This document shows, piece by piece, positions 16,127 through 24,298 of a stretch of DNA of 40,577 nucleotides. Every line of letters starts with the position of its first letter. Positions within the stretch are counted from its first letter, which is position 1. A program made the position numbers and the translations under genes. The DNA lies in the NCBI GenBank assembly GCA_018242645.1, contig JAFEBN010000008.1:1-40577 (forward strand), given 5' to 3'. Under the pieces are notes generated by a model that saw only the letters and a program-made list of their open reading frames with translations, was not told where the DNA came from and did not search any database. The DNA is from Planctomycetota bacterium. GTDB lineage: Bacteria > Planctomycetota > Phycisphaerae > Phycisphaerales > UBA1924.

Positions 16127-18100
16127 CTAGTTGCCGGAGTACATGGCGAGTTCGCGCGATCGAAAGATCCATGTGCCGCAGGCGTACAGAACGCCGATAA
16201 GCAGGATCAACAGCACGCCGCCCGTCGCCACGCTCGACCAGGGAAGCAACGCACCGTCCACAAGTCGCTGCGCCGGCTTCAAATCCGCATAAAACCTGAA
16301 GGGCATCGAGATCGCGCTGGCGATGTAGTCGATCACGATGTAGAGCGCGATGTCCTTCCCCATGCCGTCGGTCACGTTCCAGTTCTCGAGCGAGTCGGTG
16401 ATGAACCGCGAGCTCTCCGCGATCAGGAAGATGCCGAACGCTGTCAGCGTCGCGACCGAGAACGACAGGAACGTCGCGGCACACACGCCCGCCATCGCGA
16501 TAAAGGCGGTCTTGAGCCAGAGCACGGCGAACACCCGGAAAAAGTTCACCCGGTAGCTCCCCGCGGCGAACGAGATCTCGAGCGCATCGGCCGCGAAATA
16601 CACGCTGCCGGGGTTGGCCACACGATTGAAGTAGTCGCCGTTGACGATGCTCACCACGAGCTGGCCGCTGTCGTTGATCACGCCGGGGCTGAGCGTGATG
16701 TTGTGCGTTTGCGCCAGCGCCGCCTTCTCCACGACCCAGGAACCGTTGGCGGGGAAGAGGAACGTGAGGTCGAACAACAGGTCGGGACGGTTGCTGCCCG
16801 ACTCCGGGCGGTACTTGAAGGTGATCGGGAGCCCCCGCTCCTTGGCCTCCTTGAGCCCGCTAAACACGAACACCCGGTCGCGACCGGGTTCGATCGTCCG
16901 CGACTCGATCAGGATCGACCGCTTGAGCTGGCCCGCGATCGACTCGCGATCCGCCGGATCCTTGCCGAAGTCGGGCCGATTGGCCTGCTCGGCCTTCACT
17001 CGTGCGTCGATGCTCTCATTGACTGCCTTCTCATCCAGCTCAGGAAAATCGGGAATAACGGCGACGCGGGCGGTGAGTATCTGCGTCTCAAGGATGCGCC
17101 TGTCGGCGGTCATGACCGATCCGTCCTTGGTCACGAACGCGCGGTTCTCGCCCTGCGCTGGGGTTGACCGCAGGTACTCCGTGAACATGAAGACGGCGCA
17201 CCCGGTCACCGTGAGCAGCACGGCGGAAAGGCTCACGACGCCCAGCCATTTGCCCAGCACGTACTGCCAAGCCGCCACCGGCTTTGTCACCGTCTGCCAT
17301 ATCACCCGGTCGCGCTGCTCCGTCGCCACGGTGTAGACCGCAAACAGCACCGTCAGCACGGCGATCAGCGAATACGACATGCCTGTGCCGTACTGGAGGA
17401 AACTCTGGACCCGATAGCGAAGCGCCTGGTTCTCGTCGAGGAGTTGGGGCAGCGCCGCCAGAAGCAGCACCAGCAACACCACGAACACGAGCGATATCTT
17501 CAGCCGGATAGCCTGATCGAGCGTGTTCCGGGCGATCGAAAAAACCTGGTGCGGTGCTCCCAGCAACATGCGGACACCCGAAAACAACGCAAGGAATACC
17601 GCCCACAGGGCTCCGGCGCCCACCAGAAAAGGCACCCATGCGCGCAGCCCGGGGACGAGTCCGCCCCCGAAATACACCGCGGCCAGCGCGAGAACGATGG
17701 CCAGATACCACAGGCCGATCCCGAGCCAGATAACGAGGATTGCGAACGCGGAAGCGGTCACAACCGGGAAGATGACCGCGGTGCCATCGGCCTTTCGCTC
17801 GAGGATGGAGTTGATCGCCCTGACGGCGTGCTGCAGGTTGGCGTCCTCGGCCGTCCCGGTCTTGTCCTGCACGAGCGGCGTGTTCTTTGATTCGGCCTTG
17901 GTTGTGTTCGGCTTGTTCGCGTCCTCCCGTGCCGCATCTGCCGCCGGGACGGAGACATGCGGAGCTTCGGCCTTGTGCATCACGGCATAGGTGATGAGGC
18001 CGCCCACCATCGCGACAAGGACCAGCAAGGTCGCAATCAACTTGAAGCCGCGCGACTTCTGGATCCGGTCCAGCGCTCGGATGCGATCGCTGAACGTCAA
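16127..18100 (-). CDS. ABC-2 type permease with large extracytoplasmic domain
   Basis: The 657-residue protein has about ten membrane segments: one near residue 25, a group between about 110 and 300, and three in the last 140 residues. The ABC-2 signature appears as RDRVIWQTVTKPVAAWQYVLGKWLGV, the cytosolic coupling region typical of this family. Between the two membrane halves lies an extracytoplasmic domain of over 200 residues (about 320-540). It starts at TTG 18100, overlapping the ATPase stop codon (TTGA) with GGGAG six bases upstream, which implies translational coupling. The same coupling motif occurs in the divergent permease at 24299, so the two are probably paralogues. The cargo is unknown. 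Confidence 0.85.
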   Translation of the reverse strand: MTFSDRIRALDRIQKSRGFKLIATLLVLVAMVGGLITYAVMHKAEAPHVSVPAADAAREDANKPNTTKAESKNTPLVQDKTGTAEDANLQHAVRAINSILERKADGTAVIFPVVTASAFAILVIWLGIGLWYLAIVLALAAVYFGGGLVPGLRAWVPFLVGAGALWAVFLALFSGVRMLLGAPHQVFSIARNTLDQAIRLKISLVFVVLLVLLLAALPQLLDENQALRYRVQSFLQYGTGMSYSLIAVLTVLFAVYTVATEQRDRVIWQTVTKPVAAWQYVLGKWLGVVSLSAVLLTVTGCAVFMFTEYLRSTPAQGENRAFVTKDGSVMTADRRILETQILTARVAVIPDFPELDEKAVNESIDARVKAEQANRPDFGKDPADRESIAGQLKRSILIESRTIEPGRDRVFVFSGLKEAKERGLPITFKYRPESGSNRPDLLFDLTFLFPANGSWVVEKAALAQTHNITLSPGVINDSGQLVVSIVNGDYFNRVANPGSVYFAADALEISFAAGSYRVNFFRVFAVLWLKTAFIAMAGVCAATFLSFSVATLTAFGIFLIAESSRFITDSLENWNVTDGMGKDIALYIVIDYIASAISMPFRFYADLKPAQRLVDGALLPWSSVATGGVLLILLIGVLYACGTWIFRSRELAMYSGN

Positions 18101-19350
18101 GCGCCGCTCCCGCCCTCGGAGGGCTTGTTGCCGTCAACCATCAGCTTGCGGATGAGGTCGTCGTCGACCGGTGCCGAACCCGCACCTTTGGCGGGCGTGC
18201 CATCGGGACGCGACAAAGCCGGCGGAGCTTTGATCGGCGCCTGCTCGGAGATCTGGGGCGTCGCAGCGGTCAGCGAACCGATCAGGTCTTCATCCGGCCC
18301 TGTCCGCTTGGGCGTAATGGGGGAAGCCGTTTCCACAATTTGAGCCGCAGGCACCTCGGCGGATTGCGTGGTCAGACGCTCGATCAACTGGTCGCCGACC
18401 ACCGGAGCATTCAACAGGAACGAAGCCGTCGCCCCACCCGACTGCGCGCCGGAAGTGGCAACCTGACCCGCGCGCGCTTTCTCCACGATCTGGAGGAAGA
18501 ACTCCTCGAGCTTCTGGCGCGGATGTGAAACGGTGCGGATGCTCTTGGCGCCCCCGGTTCGCCGGCGGATGACTTCGTCGATCTCATTGATCGTCGCTTC
18601 ATCGAGTGAGTCGGATTCGATGGTGGTGCGATCTTCAACTTCGAGCAGCGAATCGCAGGTGCCCTCTTCCCGCTTCTGACCGCCGTACAGCACGATCATC
18701 CGGTGAACGCAGTCCTCGACATCGGCGAGAAGGTGGCTGGAGAGCAGGATGGTCTTGCCGCGCCGACCCAGTTCGATAATCAGGTCCTTCACCTGCCGCG
18801 TGCCGATCGGGTCGAGCCCGGTCGTCGGCTCGTCCAAAATCAGGAAATCCGGATCGTTGATCAGCGCCTGCGCGATGCCGATGCGCCGCTGCATTCCCTT
18901 TGAATAGTCTCGGACCGGACGAAACTGAGCGCCCGACAGCCCCACCATGTCGATCAGCTCATCGATCCGATGCTGGCGCGTCCGGTAATCGAGCTGGAAC
19001 AGCTTGCCGTAGTAATCCAGCGTTTCCCGGGCATTCAGGAACTGATACAGGTACGACTCTTCGGGCAGATAGCCGATGCGGCGCTTGACGGAAACGTCGG
19101 TCGGAGGCTTCCCGAAAACCGCGATCCGCCCGCTCGTCGGACGGAGCAGCCCCAGCAACATCTTGATGGTGGTCGACTTGCCGGACCCGTTGGGGCCCAG
19201 CAATCCGAAGACCTCGCGTGGATGGATTTCGAACGACAGATTTTCGACCGCCCGCGCGCTCTGGCGGAGCCAGAAATCCTTGAACACCTTGCTGAGGTGC
19301 TGGCAGGTGACAACCGCCGGAGCATCCGAAACTGATTGACCCGAAGCCAT
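18097..19350 (-). CDS. ABC transporter ATP-binding protein with repeated-motif tail
   Basis: This is the ATPase of an ABC-2 type exporter or membrane-remodelling complex. From ATG 19350 (GGAG six bases upstream) it has 417 residues. Walker A is GPNGSGKST at 52-60. The signature is YSKGMQRR in place of LSGGQ, as in other ABC-2 ATPases. Walker B is FLILDEPTTGLDP, followed by the H-loop LLSSHLL. After the roughly 290-residue ATPase region comes a low-complexity tail of about 120 residues with three copies of a D-x-L-I-x-x-L motif (GDQLIERLTT, DEDLIGSLTA, DDDLIRKLMV). The tail could bind a partner of the same cluster. It lies between the HflK-like gene and the permease. Confidence 0.93.
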   Translation of the reverse strand: MASGQSVSDAPAVVTCQHLSKVFKDFWLRQSARAVENLSFEIHPREVFGLLGPNGSGKSTTIKMLLGLLRPTSGRIAVFGKPPTDVSVKRRIGYLPEESYLYQFLNARETLDYYGKLFQLDYRTRQHRIDELIDMVGLSGAQFRPVRDYSKGMQRRIGIAQALINDPDFLILDEPTTGLDPIGTRQVKDLIIELGRRGKTILLSSHLLADVEDCVHRMIVLYGGQKREEGTCDSLLEVEDRTTIESDSLDEATINEIDEVIRRRTGGAKSIRTVSHPRQKLEEFFLQIVEKARAGQVATSGAQSGGATASFLLNAPVVGDQLIERLTTQSAEVPAAQIVETASPITPKRTGPDEDLIGSLTAATPQISEQAPIKAPPALSRPDGTPAKGAGSAPVDDDLIRKLMVDGNKPSEGGSGA

Positions 19351-19369
19351 CGCACACTCCAGAGCCGGT

Positions 19370-20800
19370 TTACTGGCTCGCCGATTCCTTCCTGGTGGTG
19401 TTGAACTCCGACGCACGCTGGGCCTCTTCGCGATCGCGTTTGGCCTTCTCGTTCGCCTGAAGCCGCAGCTGCGACTCGCGCCTCTTGGCCTGCTCGAAGT
19501 CCTCCGTCAACTGGATTTCCAGCGTGCGGACGGACTTGGGGACGACCAGCAGCTGCACGCTGTCGCGATCGAGGAACGCCGCCAGGGCGTCGCTCCATTC
19601 CCGGTTGAGCATCACACTCGGATTCGAGCGATACTGCGTGAGCTTGGCCCGGAAGCTGGCGAGTTCGGCCCGCCGCTGGTTGATCACTTCGCTCTTGTAT
19701 TGGTAGGCCTCGCTGATCATGCGGGCGACCTCGCCCGACGTCTTGTTCTCCAGCACCTCGTTGTCGACCTTCACCGGCTTGCCCTCAAGCATCTGGTTGA
19801 TGGTGTCGAGAATGGCCTTGCCCTTTTCGGTGTCGTTGTTGGCGATCGAGAGTTCATACGCGTCGATCTGCTTGATCAGGAACGGCTCGATCTCGCCGGC
19901 CTGACTGTTGAAAAGCTGGCTGGCTTCGGACTCGGCCTGTTCGATCGCCTTCCGTGCCTTCGACGCGGCCGATTGCACGCTGTTGAATGCCTCGCGAACG
20001 TACATCGGGGGCGTCACCGTCGTTAACTGAAACTGCTGGATCTCGATGCCGGATTTCAGTTCATCCAGTTGCTTCTGGGCGATCGACTTGGCCATCTCCG
20101 CGACGTGCCCCGATTCGCCCGCCGACTGACGCAGCAGGTCCTCGACGCGCGTCTGCGCCACCGCCCGCACGATTCCGTTCGAAGCGGCCGCGGTCACGAT
20201 CTGCGTTTCCTGATCCCGCAGCATGTTGGCCGCGAAATCCACGGGGCGCTTGCGTTCGTAGACGATGCGCCACTGGGCGTGCGCCAGGTTCGCTTCCGCC
20301 GTGATGAGCGAGCCGTCGTTGCCCGGCTTGAGACGAGAATCCTTGCTCAGCGTGTCGATCGACTTGCCGCGGTTCTTCTCATCGACATACGGCCAGAACT
20401 GGGAATCCAGCGAGATGCTCTCCGAGCCCGTGTCCACCTTGACCAATTCGCCGATCGGAAATGGCCAAGCCCACTGGAAACCCGGCGGCAGATCAGAAGC
20501 TTGCACGCGCCCAAACATCAGCCGGATAGCCCGCTGACCTTCGCGCACCGATTGCAACCCGCTGCCCAGAAACAGCACGAACAGCACCACCATCGAAAAC
20601 TGCACGATGCGCAGCGTCACCGCCAGCGCGTCCGAGAGCGACTTGTTGGCGGTCGCCATCAAGTCCTCGGTCGACTGGGTGCGCTGCACGCCCCGGGTGA
20701 GTTGCACGCTGGCCCGCCGCCCGCTCACGGGCGTCGGCTGCGGGGCGTCCCCCTCCTCGGGGTGGCGCAGGGCGCCGTTGTCGTTCATGGCGTCGTTCAC
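19370..20800 (-). CDS. SPFH-domain membrane protein, HflK-like
   Basis: The 476-residue protein has a cytosolic N-terminus, one membrane span near residue 65-85 (IVQFSMVVLFVLFLGSGL), then the SPFH start (SVREGQRAIRLMFGRVQ, LPPGFQWAWPFPIGELVKVDTGSESI) and a long coiled-coil C-terminal half. This resembles HflK, which with HflC forms a cage around FtsH in other bacteria. Here the frame can begin with GTG 20800, overlapping the TGA of the HflC-like gene (GTGA), or with ATG 20788. The overlap suggests translational coupling. No ftsH is in the window, so the partner is more likely the ABC ATPase encoded next. The C-terminal 60 residues are highly charged. Confidence 0.88.
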   Translation of the reverse strand: MNDAMNDNGALRHPEEGDAPQPTPVSGRRASVQLTRGVQRTQSTEDLMATANKSLSDALAVTLRIVQFSMVVLFVLFLGSGLQSVREGQRAIRLMFGRVQASDLPPGFQWAWPFPIGELVKVDTGSESISLDSQFWPYVDEKNRGKSIDTLSKDSRLKPGNDGSLITAEANLAHAQWRIVYERKRPVDFAANMLRDQETQIVTAAASNGIVRAVAQTRVEDLLRQSAGESGHVAEMAKSIAQKQLDELKSGIEIQQFQLTTVTPPMYVREAFNSVQSAASKARKAIEQAESEASQLFNSQAGEIEPFLIKQIDAYELSIANNDTEKGKAILDTINQMLEGKPVKVDNEVLENKTSGEVARMISEAYQYKSEVINQRRAELASFRAKLTQYRSNPSVMLNREWSDALAAFLDRDSVQLLVVPKSVRTLEIQLTEDFEQAKRRESQLRLQANEKAKRDREEAQRASEFNTTRKESASQ

Positions 20801-21834
20801 CGATTGGCCTCCGCAACAGCGGCCTTGGGAGTTTCGCTCGGAATCAGCTTCAGCGTGCCGTCCGCGGGCAGGGACGACGATGGCTTGCCGACCGGCGCCG
20901 CACGGAGCTTGTCCATGGCCGTGAGCGAAAGCATGTCGAACCCCGGCAGGCTGTCGGGCAGCACGAGCGTGGTCCGCTTGCTGAGCGTGTTCTTGATGAA
21001 GTCAACATTCCGCAGGAAGACCGCGAGCTCCGGGCTCTCGTTCATCTGCTCGAAATACTGCCGGGCTTCCGAGTCGCCCTGGGCTCGGATCTCGTCCGCG
21101 CGGCGGCGTGCGAAAGCCTGAATCCGCTGTGCATCCGACATCGCCTTGCTGCGGATCGCCGCGGCGCGCGAGTCGCCCTGGCTCTCCAGTTCCCGCACCA
21201 GCTTCTGGCGGTTTTGAATCATCGCATCCATCGTCTTGTTGGTCGTATCTTCGGGGAGCAGGATGCGGTTGATCCCGACATTCACCGCTTCGATGCCCAG
21301 GTCGCCCAAAGTTGTTTGCCCGCCAGCCGACGCGGACCGGAGCACCTCGAGCACCTGCGTCTCGAGCTCCGGGATCTTGCTGCCCTTGTCGTCGATCGAG
21401 AACAACTGGTCCATCCGGAACCTGCTCGTCACGCCCAGGGCGCTCCGCAGGCTGTCGCGGATGTTCTCTTCGGCCCGGCGGAACTGATCCTCGGCCCGGT
21501 CACCGGCGTTGGAAAAACGCTGGAAAAACTTCAACGGATCCTTCACGCGCCAGGTTGCAAACGCCTCGACGATGATCTGGCGTGCATCCGCTGTCTGCTG
21601 GGTCTCCGAGCGAGTCTGCACGAAGCGGACGCGACGGTCGTACGTGGTGACGTTCTGGACGGGATACGGCAACTTGGTATACAGCCCGGGCTCGGTCTTG
21701 ATCGCGTTGTCCCCGGCCCGCCCGAACGTCGTCAGCACCGCGATCTCGGTAAACCGCACCGTGTAGGTGCACATGTACGCCACCATCGCGGCGACAAAGA
21801 ACAGAGCAAGAATCACTACGATGAACTTTCGCAC
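20797..21834 (-). CDS. SPFH-domain membrane protein, HflC-like
   Basis: The 345-residue protein begins with a short cytosolic tip and a membrane span (FIVVILALFFVAAMVAYMCT), followed by the HflC-type SPFH domain (TVRFTEIAVLTTFGRAGD, EPGLYTKLPYPVQNVTTYDRRV) and a charged helical region (RAAAIRSKAMSDAQRIQAFARRRADEIRAQGDSEA) typical of HflC. The start is GTG 21834 with GGGAG seven bases upstream. The end overlaps the start of the HflK-like gene by four bases. HflC proteins oligomerise with HflK into large ring or cage structures in the membrane and modulate proteases. In this context it probably builds a mixed SPFH assembly with the two flanking SPFH proteins. Confidence 0.92.
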   Translation of the reverse strand: MRKFIVVILALFFVAAMVAYMCTYTVRFTEIAVLTTFGRAGDNAIKTEPGLYTKLPYPVQNVTTYDRRVRFVQTRSETQQTADARQIIVEAFATWRVKDPLKFFQRFSNAGDRAEDQFRRAEENIRDSLRSALGVTSRFRMDQLFSIDDKGSKIPELETQVLEVLRSASAGGQTTLGDLGIEAVNVGINRILLPEDTTNKTMDAMIQNRQKLVRELESQGDSRAAAIRSKAMSDAQRIQAFARRRADEIRAQGDSEARQYFEQMNESPELAVFLRNVDFIKNTLSKRTTLVLPDSLPGFDMLSLTAMDKLRAAPVGKPSSSLPADGTLKLIPSETPKAAVAEANR

Positions 21835-21873
21835 CTGTACGCTCCCGAGCGCCGAGCGCTCAGCCCTGACGGA

Positions 21874-23973
21874 TCAGTTGGGCACATCTTCCTGCTTCAC
21901 TTCCGTGAAGACGTTGGTTCCGGATTGACGGTCGAACAGCTGGGTGGTGACGCGCAGATCGGGAATCTTGTCGCTCGTGATGTACACGCGGCTGTCCGCC
22001 ATCGCCACCTTGAGCGCATCGAAATACAGAGACGCCTTGAAGATCTCCGGCGCCGCGAGGAAGCTTGCGAGCTGCCCCGCGTAACGCTCCGACCGCGCAC
22101 GTTCGCTCATGTGCCGAAGCCACCGGTCCGCCCGTGCCTGCGCGATGAGCCCGGCGGCCGACCCGCCCGCCTGGTCCAGCAGCGCCTGGATGGCGAACTC
22201 CTGCTCGTTGATCTGCGGCTGCTTCGCCCCCCCCTCACGGAGCTGGTCCAGCTTGTCGAACGCCACGATGATCTGCTCGGAAAGCGTCACGCTCCCGGCC
22301 ACGTCGGTCAATGTCTTGATCGCATCGGCGCGTGCCCGGTCGATCTTCGACTGCCGGTTCTGCTCGGCGCCCACCACGGCCTCAAAGTCCTGCGCGACTT
22401 TCTTGGGCGGATGCACGCCGGCGACGCCCAGGCGGATGATCTGGATGCCCGGCCCGCGACCCTTGCCGTCCGGCCCCGGGTTCAACTGCGCGAAGGCGCT
22501 CTCGATGCGCTTGGTCAGATCACGATTGATCTCAACCCGCCGCGGCCCCAGGATGTCATCGACGCTGAGCGTCGCCATGTACTGCATGATCTCGCGCTGC
22601 GCCGTCGCTCGCAGCAGGTCGTCACGCACGCCGGGGTTGCCGAGTTCCTCGAACAGCTCGACATTGGATACCGAGTACACCAGCGGAATCTCGAGCGAAA
22701 GCACCGCCAGGTCGCGAGCCGCCGCAGCGGGATCGATCCCCCGAGCCACCGAGGAGCCCGACGGACGAACCAGTTGGTAGAACTCCTCGCGTGCGTGGTC
22801 ATTTGTCCAGAGAATCGCGCCCGCACCTGTCGGAGCCTGGGTTGCCAACGCAAGTTCCCGCAGACCGGTCGTCGTCTCGGCCGTGCCGATGCGCTCTCCC
22901 TTGTCATTTCGGAGCACCTCAACCGGGATGACCACCTGGTCGATCGGCCACGGCCACTTCACGAGCAGGCCAGGGCCGACGTCGGTTGCGATCGGCCGCC
23001 CGAACCGAAGCACCATCGCGCGCTGGTAGGGCAAGATCACCGTAAAGCAGGAGAGACCCCACATGATGAGGGCGCCGCCCAGCACCAGCGGAAGCACCGC
23101 GCGGCTGAGCAACCGGAAAAGCCAGGTCGACGACACGTCGTAGCCGAGCTGGTAGTTGATCGCTTCGTTGATCGACTTCGCCACGGCCTCTGGTGCCGCA
23201 AAGAAACCGAGCAAACGCGAATTGAAGGCGGGATTCGGAATATCGCCCTGTTTCCGGGGGCGGTAGATCTCCAGAAGAAAGTTCAGGAAGACCTCGGCGC
23301 CCAGTACCATCAGAACGGCGGGCAGGACAAATTGGAGGTAGCGGAGCGGTGCGTCCGGGCCGACGATATCCGTGATTTGTGCCGCGACCATCGCGACGCA
23401 CATGATCGAAACACCCGCCGCCATCGCCCCGCCCGCACGCAGGTTCGACCACACCGACTGCCGGGCCATGCCGCCCGCAAACCGCGCCAAAAGGAACATC
23501 GCGACCGCGGCGCCGATCTCAATCCCCATCGCCCAGCCGCGTGCCGACGTGACGATCGGGTCTTCGCGAATCTTCCAGCCCTGCTGGTAGCGGAACCACC
23601 CAATCGCCAGGAGCCCCGCGCCGATCAGAATGCTCACGATCGGGAAGAACACCCGGTACATCGCACGCAGCCGCCGCGCCGCGACTCTGAAATCGTCGCC
23701 CGTCGACTCGAACACGCTCGCCGCGGCGGCATCCTGCCCCAACGTTTCGGACTCGATCGCCTCGATCCGCTCACGCCGGGCCTGATCGAACACGATGCCC
23801 AGCGCGAGCCATGCCGCGATCCCGATCGCGGCGAAGAGGCCCACCGTCATCGCCGCGTGATCGTGCGCGATCGCGGCGTACGAGATGAGCGCCCCCGCGA
23901 CAATGACCTGGATGGCCATTCCCAGGAAGCTGACGCCGGTCGCTCTTTGGTAGCTGAGGTAATCTGCGCGCAT
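21874..23973 (-). CDS. Polytopic SPFH-domain protein (HflK-type C-terminus)
   Basis: The 699-residue protein is unusual for the SPFH superfamily: about seven or eight membrane segments in the first 350 residues (for example MAIQVIVAGALISYAAIA, FFPIVSILIGAGLLAIGWF, GVSIMCVAMVAAQI) precede an SPFH domain starting near VILPYQRAMVLRFGRPIATDVGPGLLVKWP. The SPFH part has the HflK-like ATAQREIMQYMATLSVDDILG and GIQIIRLGVAGVHPP segments. ATG 23973 gives this N-terminus; the upstream frame extension is basic and low-complexity. It is the first gene of the cluster, 39 bases before the HflC-like gene. The extra membrane domain might dock the SPFH ring onto the permeases. I know of no described function. 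Confidence 0.82.
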   Translation of the reverse strand: MRADYLSYQRATGVSFLGMAIQVIVAGALISYAAIAHDHAAMTVGLFAAIGIAAWLALGIVFDQARRERIEAIESETLGQDAAAASVFESTGDDFRVAARRLRAMYRVFFPIVSILIGAGLLAIGWFRYQQGWKIREDPIVTSARGWAMGIEIGAAVAMFLLARFAGGMARQSVWSNLRAGGAMAAGVSIMCVAMVAAQITDIVGPDAPLRYLQFVLPAVLMVLGAEVFLNFLLEIYRPRKQGDIPNPAFNSRLLGFFAAPEAVAKSINEAINYQLGYDVSSTWLFRLLSRAVLPLVLGGALIMWGLSCFTVILPYQRAMVLRFGRPIATDVGPGLLVKWPWPIDQVVIPVEVLRNDKGERIGTAETTTGLRELALATQAPTGAGAILWTNDHAREEFYQLVRPSGSSVARGIDPAAAARDLAVLSLEIPLVYSVSNVELFEELGNPGVRDDLLRATAQREIMQYMATLSVDDILGPRRVEINRDLTKRIESAFAQLNPGPDGKGRGPGIQIIRLGVAGVHPPKKVAQDFEAVVGAEQNRQSKIDRARADAIKTLTDVAGSVTLSEQIIVAFDKLDQLREGGAKQPQINEQEFAIQALLDQAGGSAAGLIAQARADRWLRHMSERARSERYAGQLASFLAAPEIFKASLYFDALKVAMADSRVYITSDKIPDLRVTTQLFDRQSGTNVFTEVKQEDVPN

Positions 23974-24298
23974 CTTGACAATTCCGCAACAGGCATCCCC
24001 CGAAGAACTCGAGGGAGGAATCCGTCTGGTGTCCGAGATGATAGTGCCCGTCAACGCGTACGTTGCCGGACCCCGTCTCCGTTTGACGCTCCCAACCCGG
24101 TCGCGCCACCCGGACCCCGCGGCCCTCGCGCAAGAAACACGCGGGACCGAAGGAAGGCAGTACTCATACGCCGCCCTTTGCCGCCGGTTCGATCGAACCA
24201 AACGACTTTGGCGCGCGAAGAGGGTGCTGCGGGACCTCTCCCCCCCGTGCTGCTAGTCTTGTGGCTCGCGTCAATTCTGACGCCGATCCGCGCTCGCT
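23974..24298. other. Divergent intergenic region, 325 bases, no gene
   Basis: This spacer separates the SPFH/ABC cluster (leftward) from the second ABC-2 permease (rightward) and must hold both promoters. I find no convincing sigma-70 promoter: a TATCAT-like box on the minus strand (24036-24041) lacks a matching -35. A perfect 14-base palindrome lies at 24186-24199. Open reading frames through it look like composition artefacts. Confidence 0.6.
24186..24199. promoter_or_regulatory. Perfect 14-base palindrome, possible operator
   Basis: GGTTCGATCGAACC is its own reverse complement and lies 99 bases upstream of the permease ATG at 24299 and 212 bases upstream of the cluster start at 23973. Its place between divergent, functionally related genes makes a shared regulator site possible, but palindromes of this length rich in CGATCG can also arise by chance in such DNA. 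Confidence 0.3.

Noticed and set aside
14192..17167. Open frame of 991 codons opposite the permease and helical protein genes
   Set aside because: It crosses the junction of two minus-strand genes with good family features and has no motif of its own.
19370..21834. The HflK/HflC-like pair as the classical FtsH regulator
   Set aside because: Family resemblance is real, but the gene order lacks ftsH, a third SPFH protein is present, and the pair is translationally linked to an ABC transporter. I therefore did not assign hflK/hflC symbols.
24186..24199. GGTTCGATCGAACC as a tRNA T-arm fragment or attachment site
   Set aside because: It is fully palindromic, no acceptor or anticodon stem surrounds it, and no second copy or integrase was seen.
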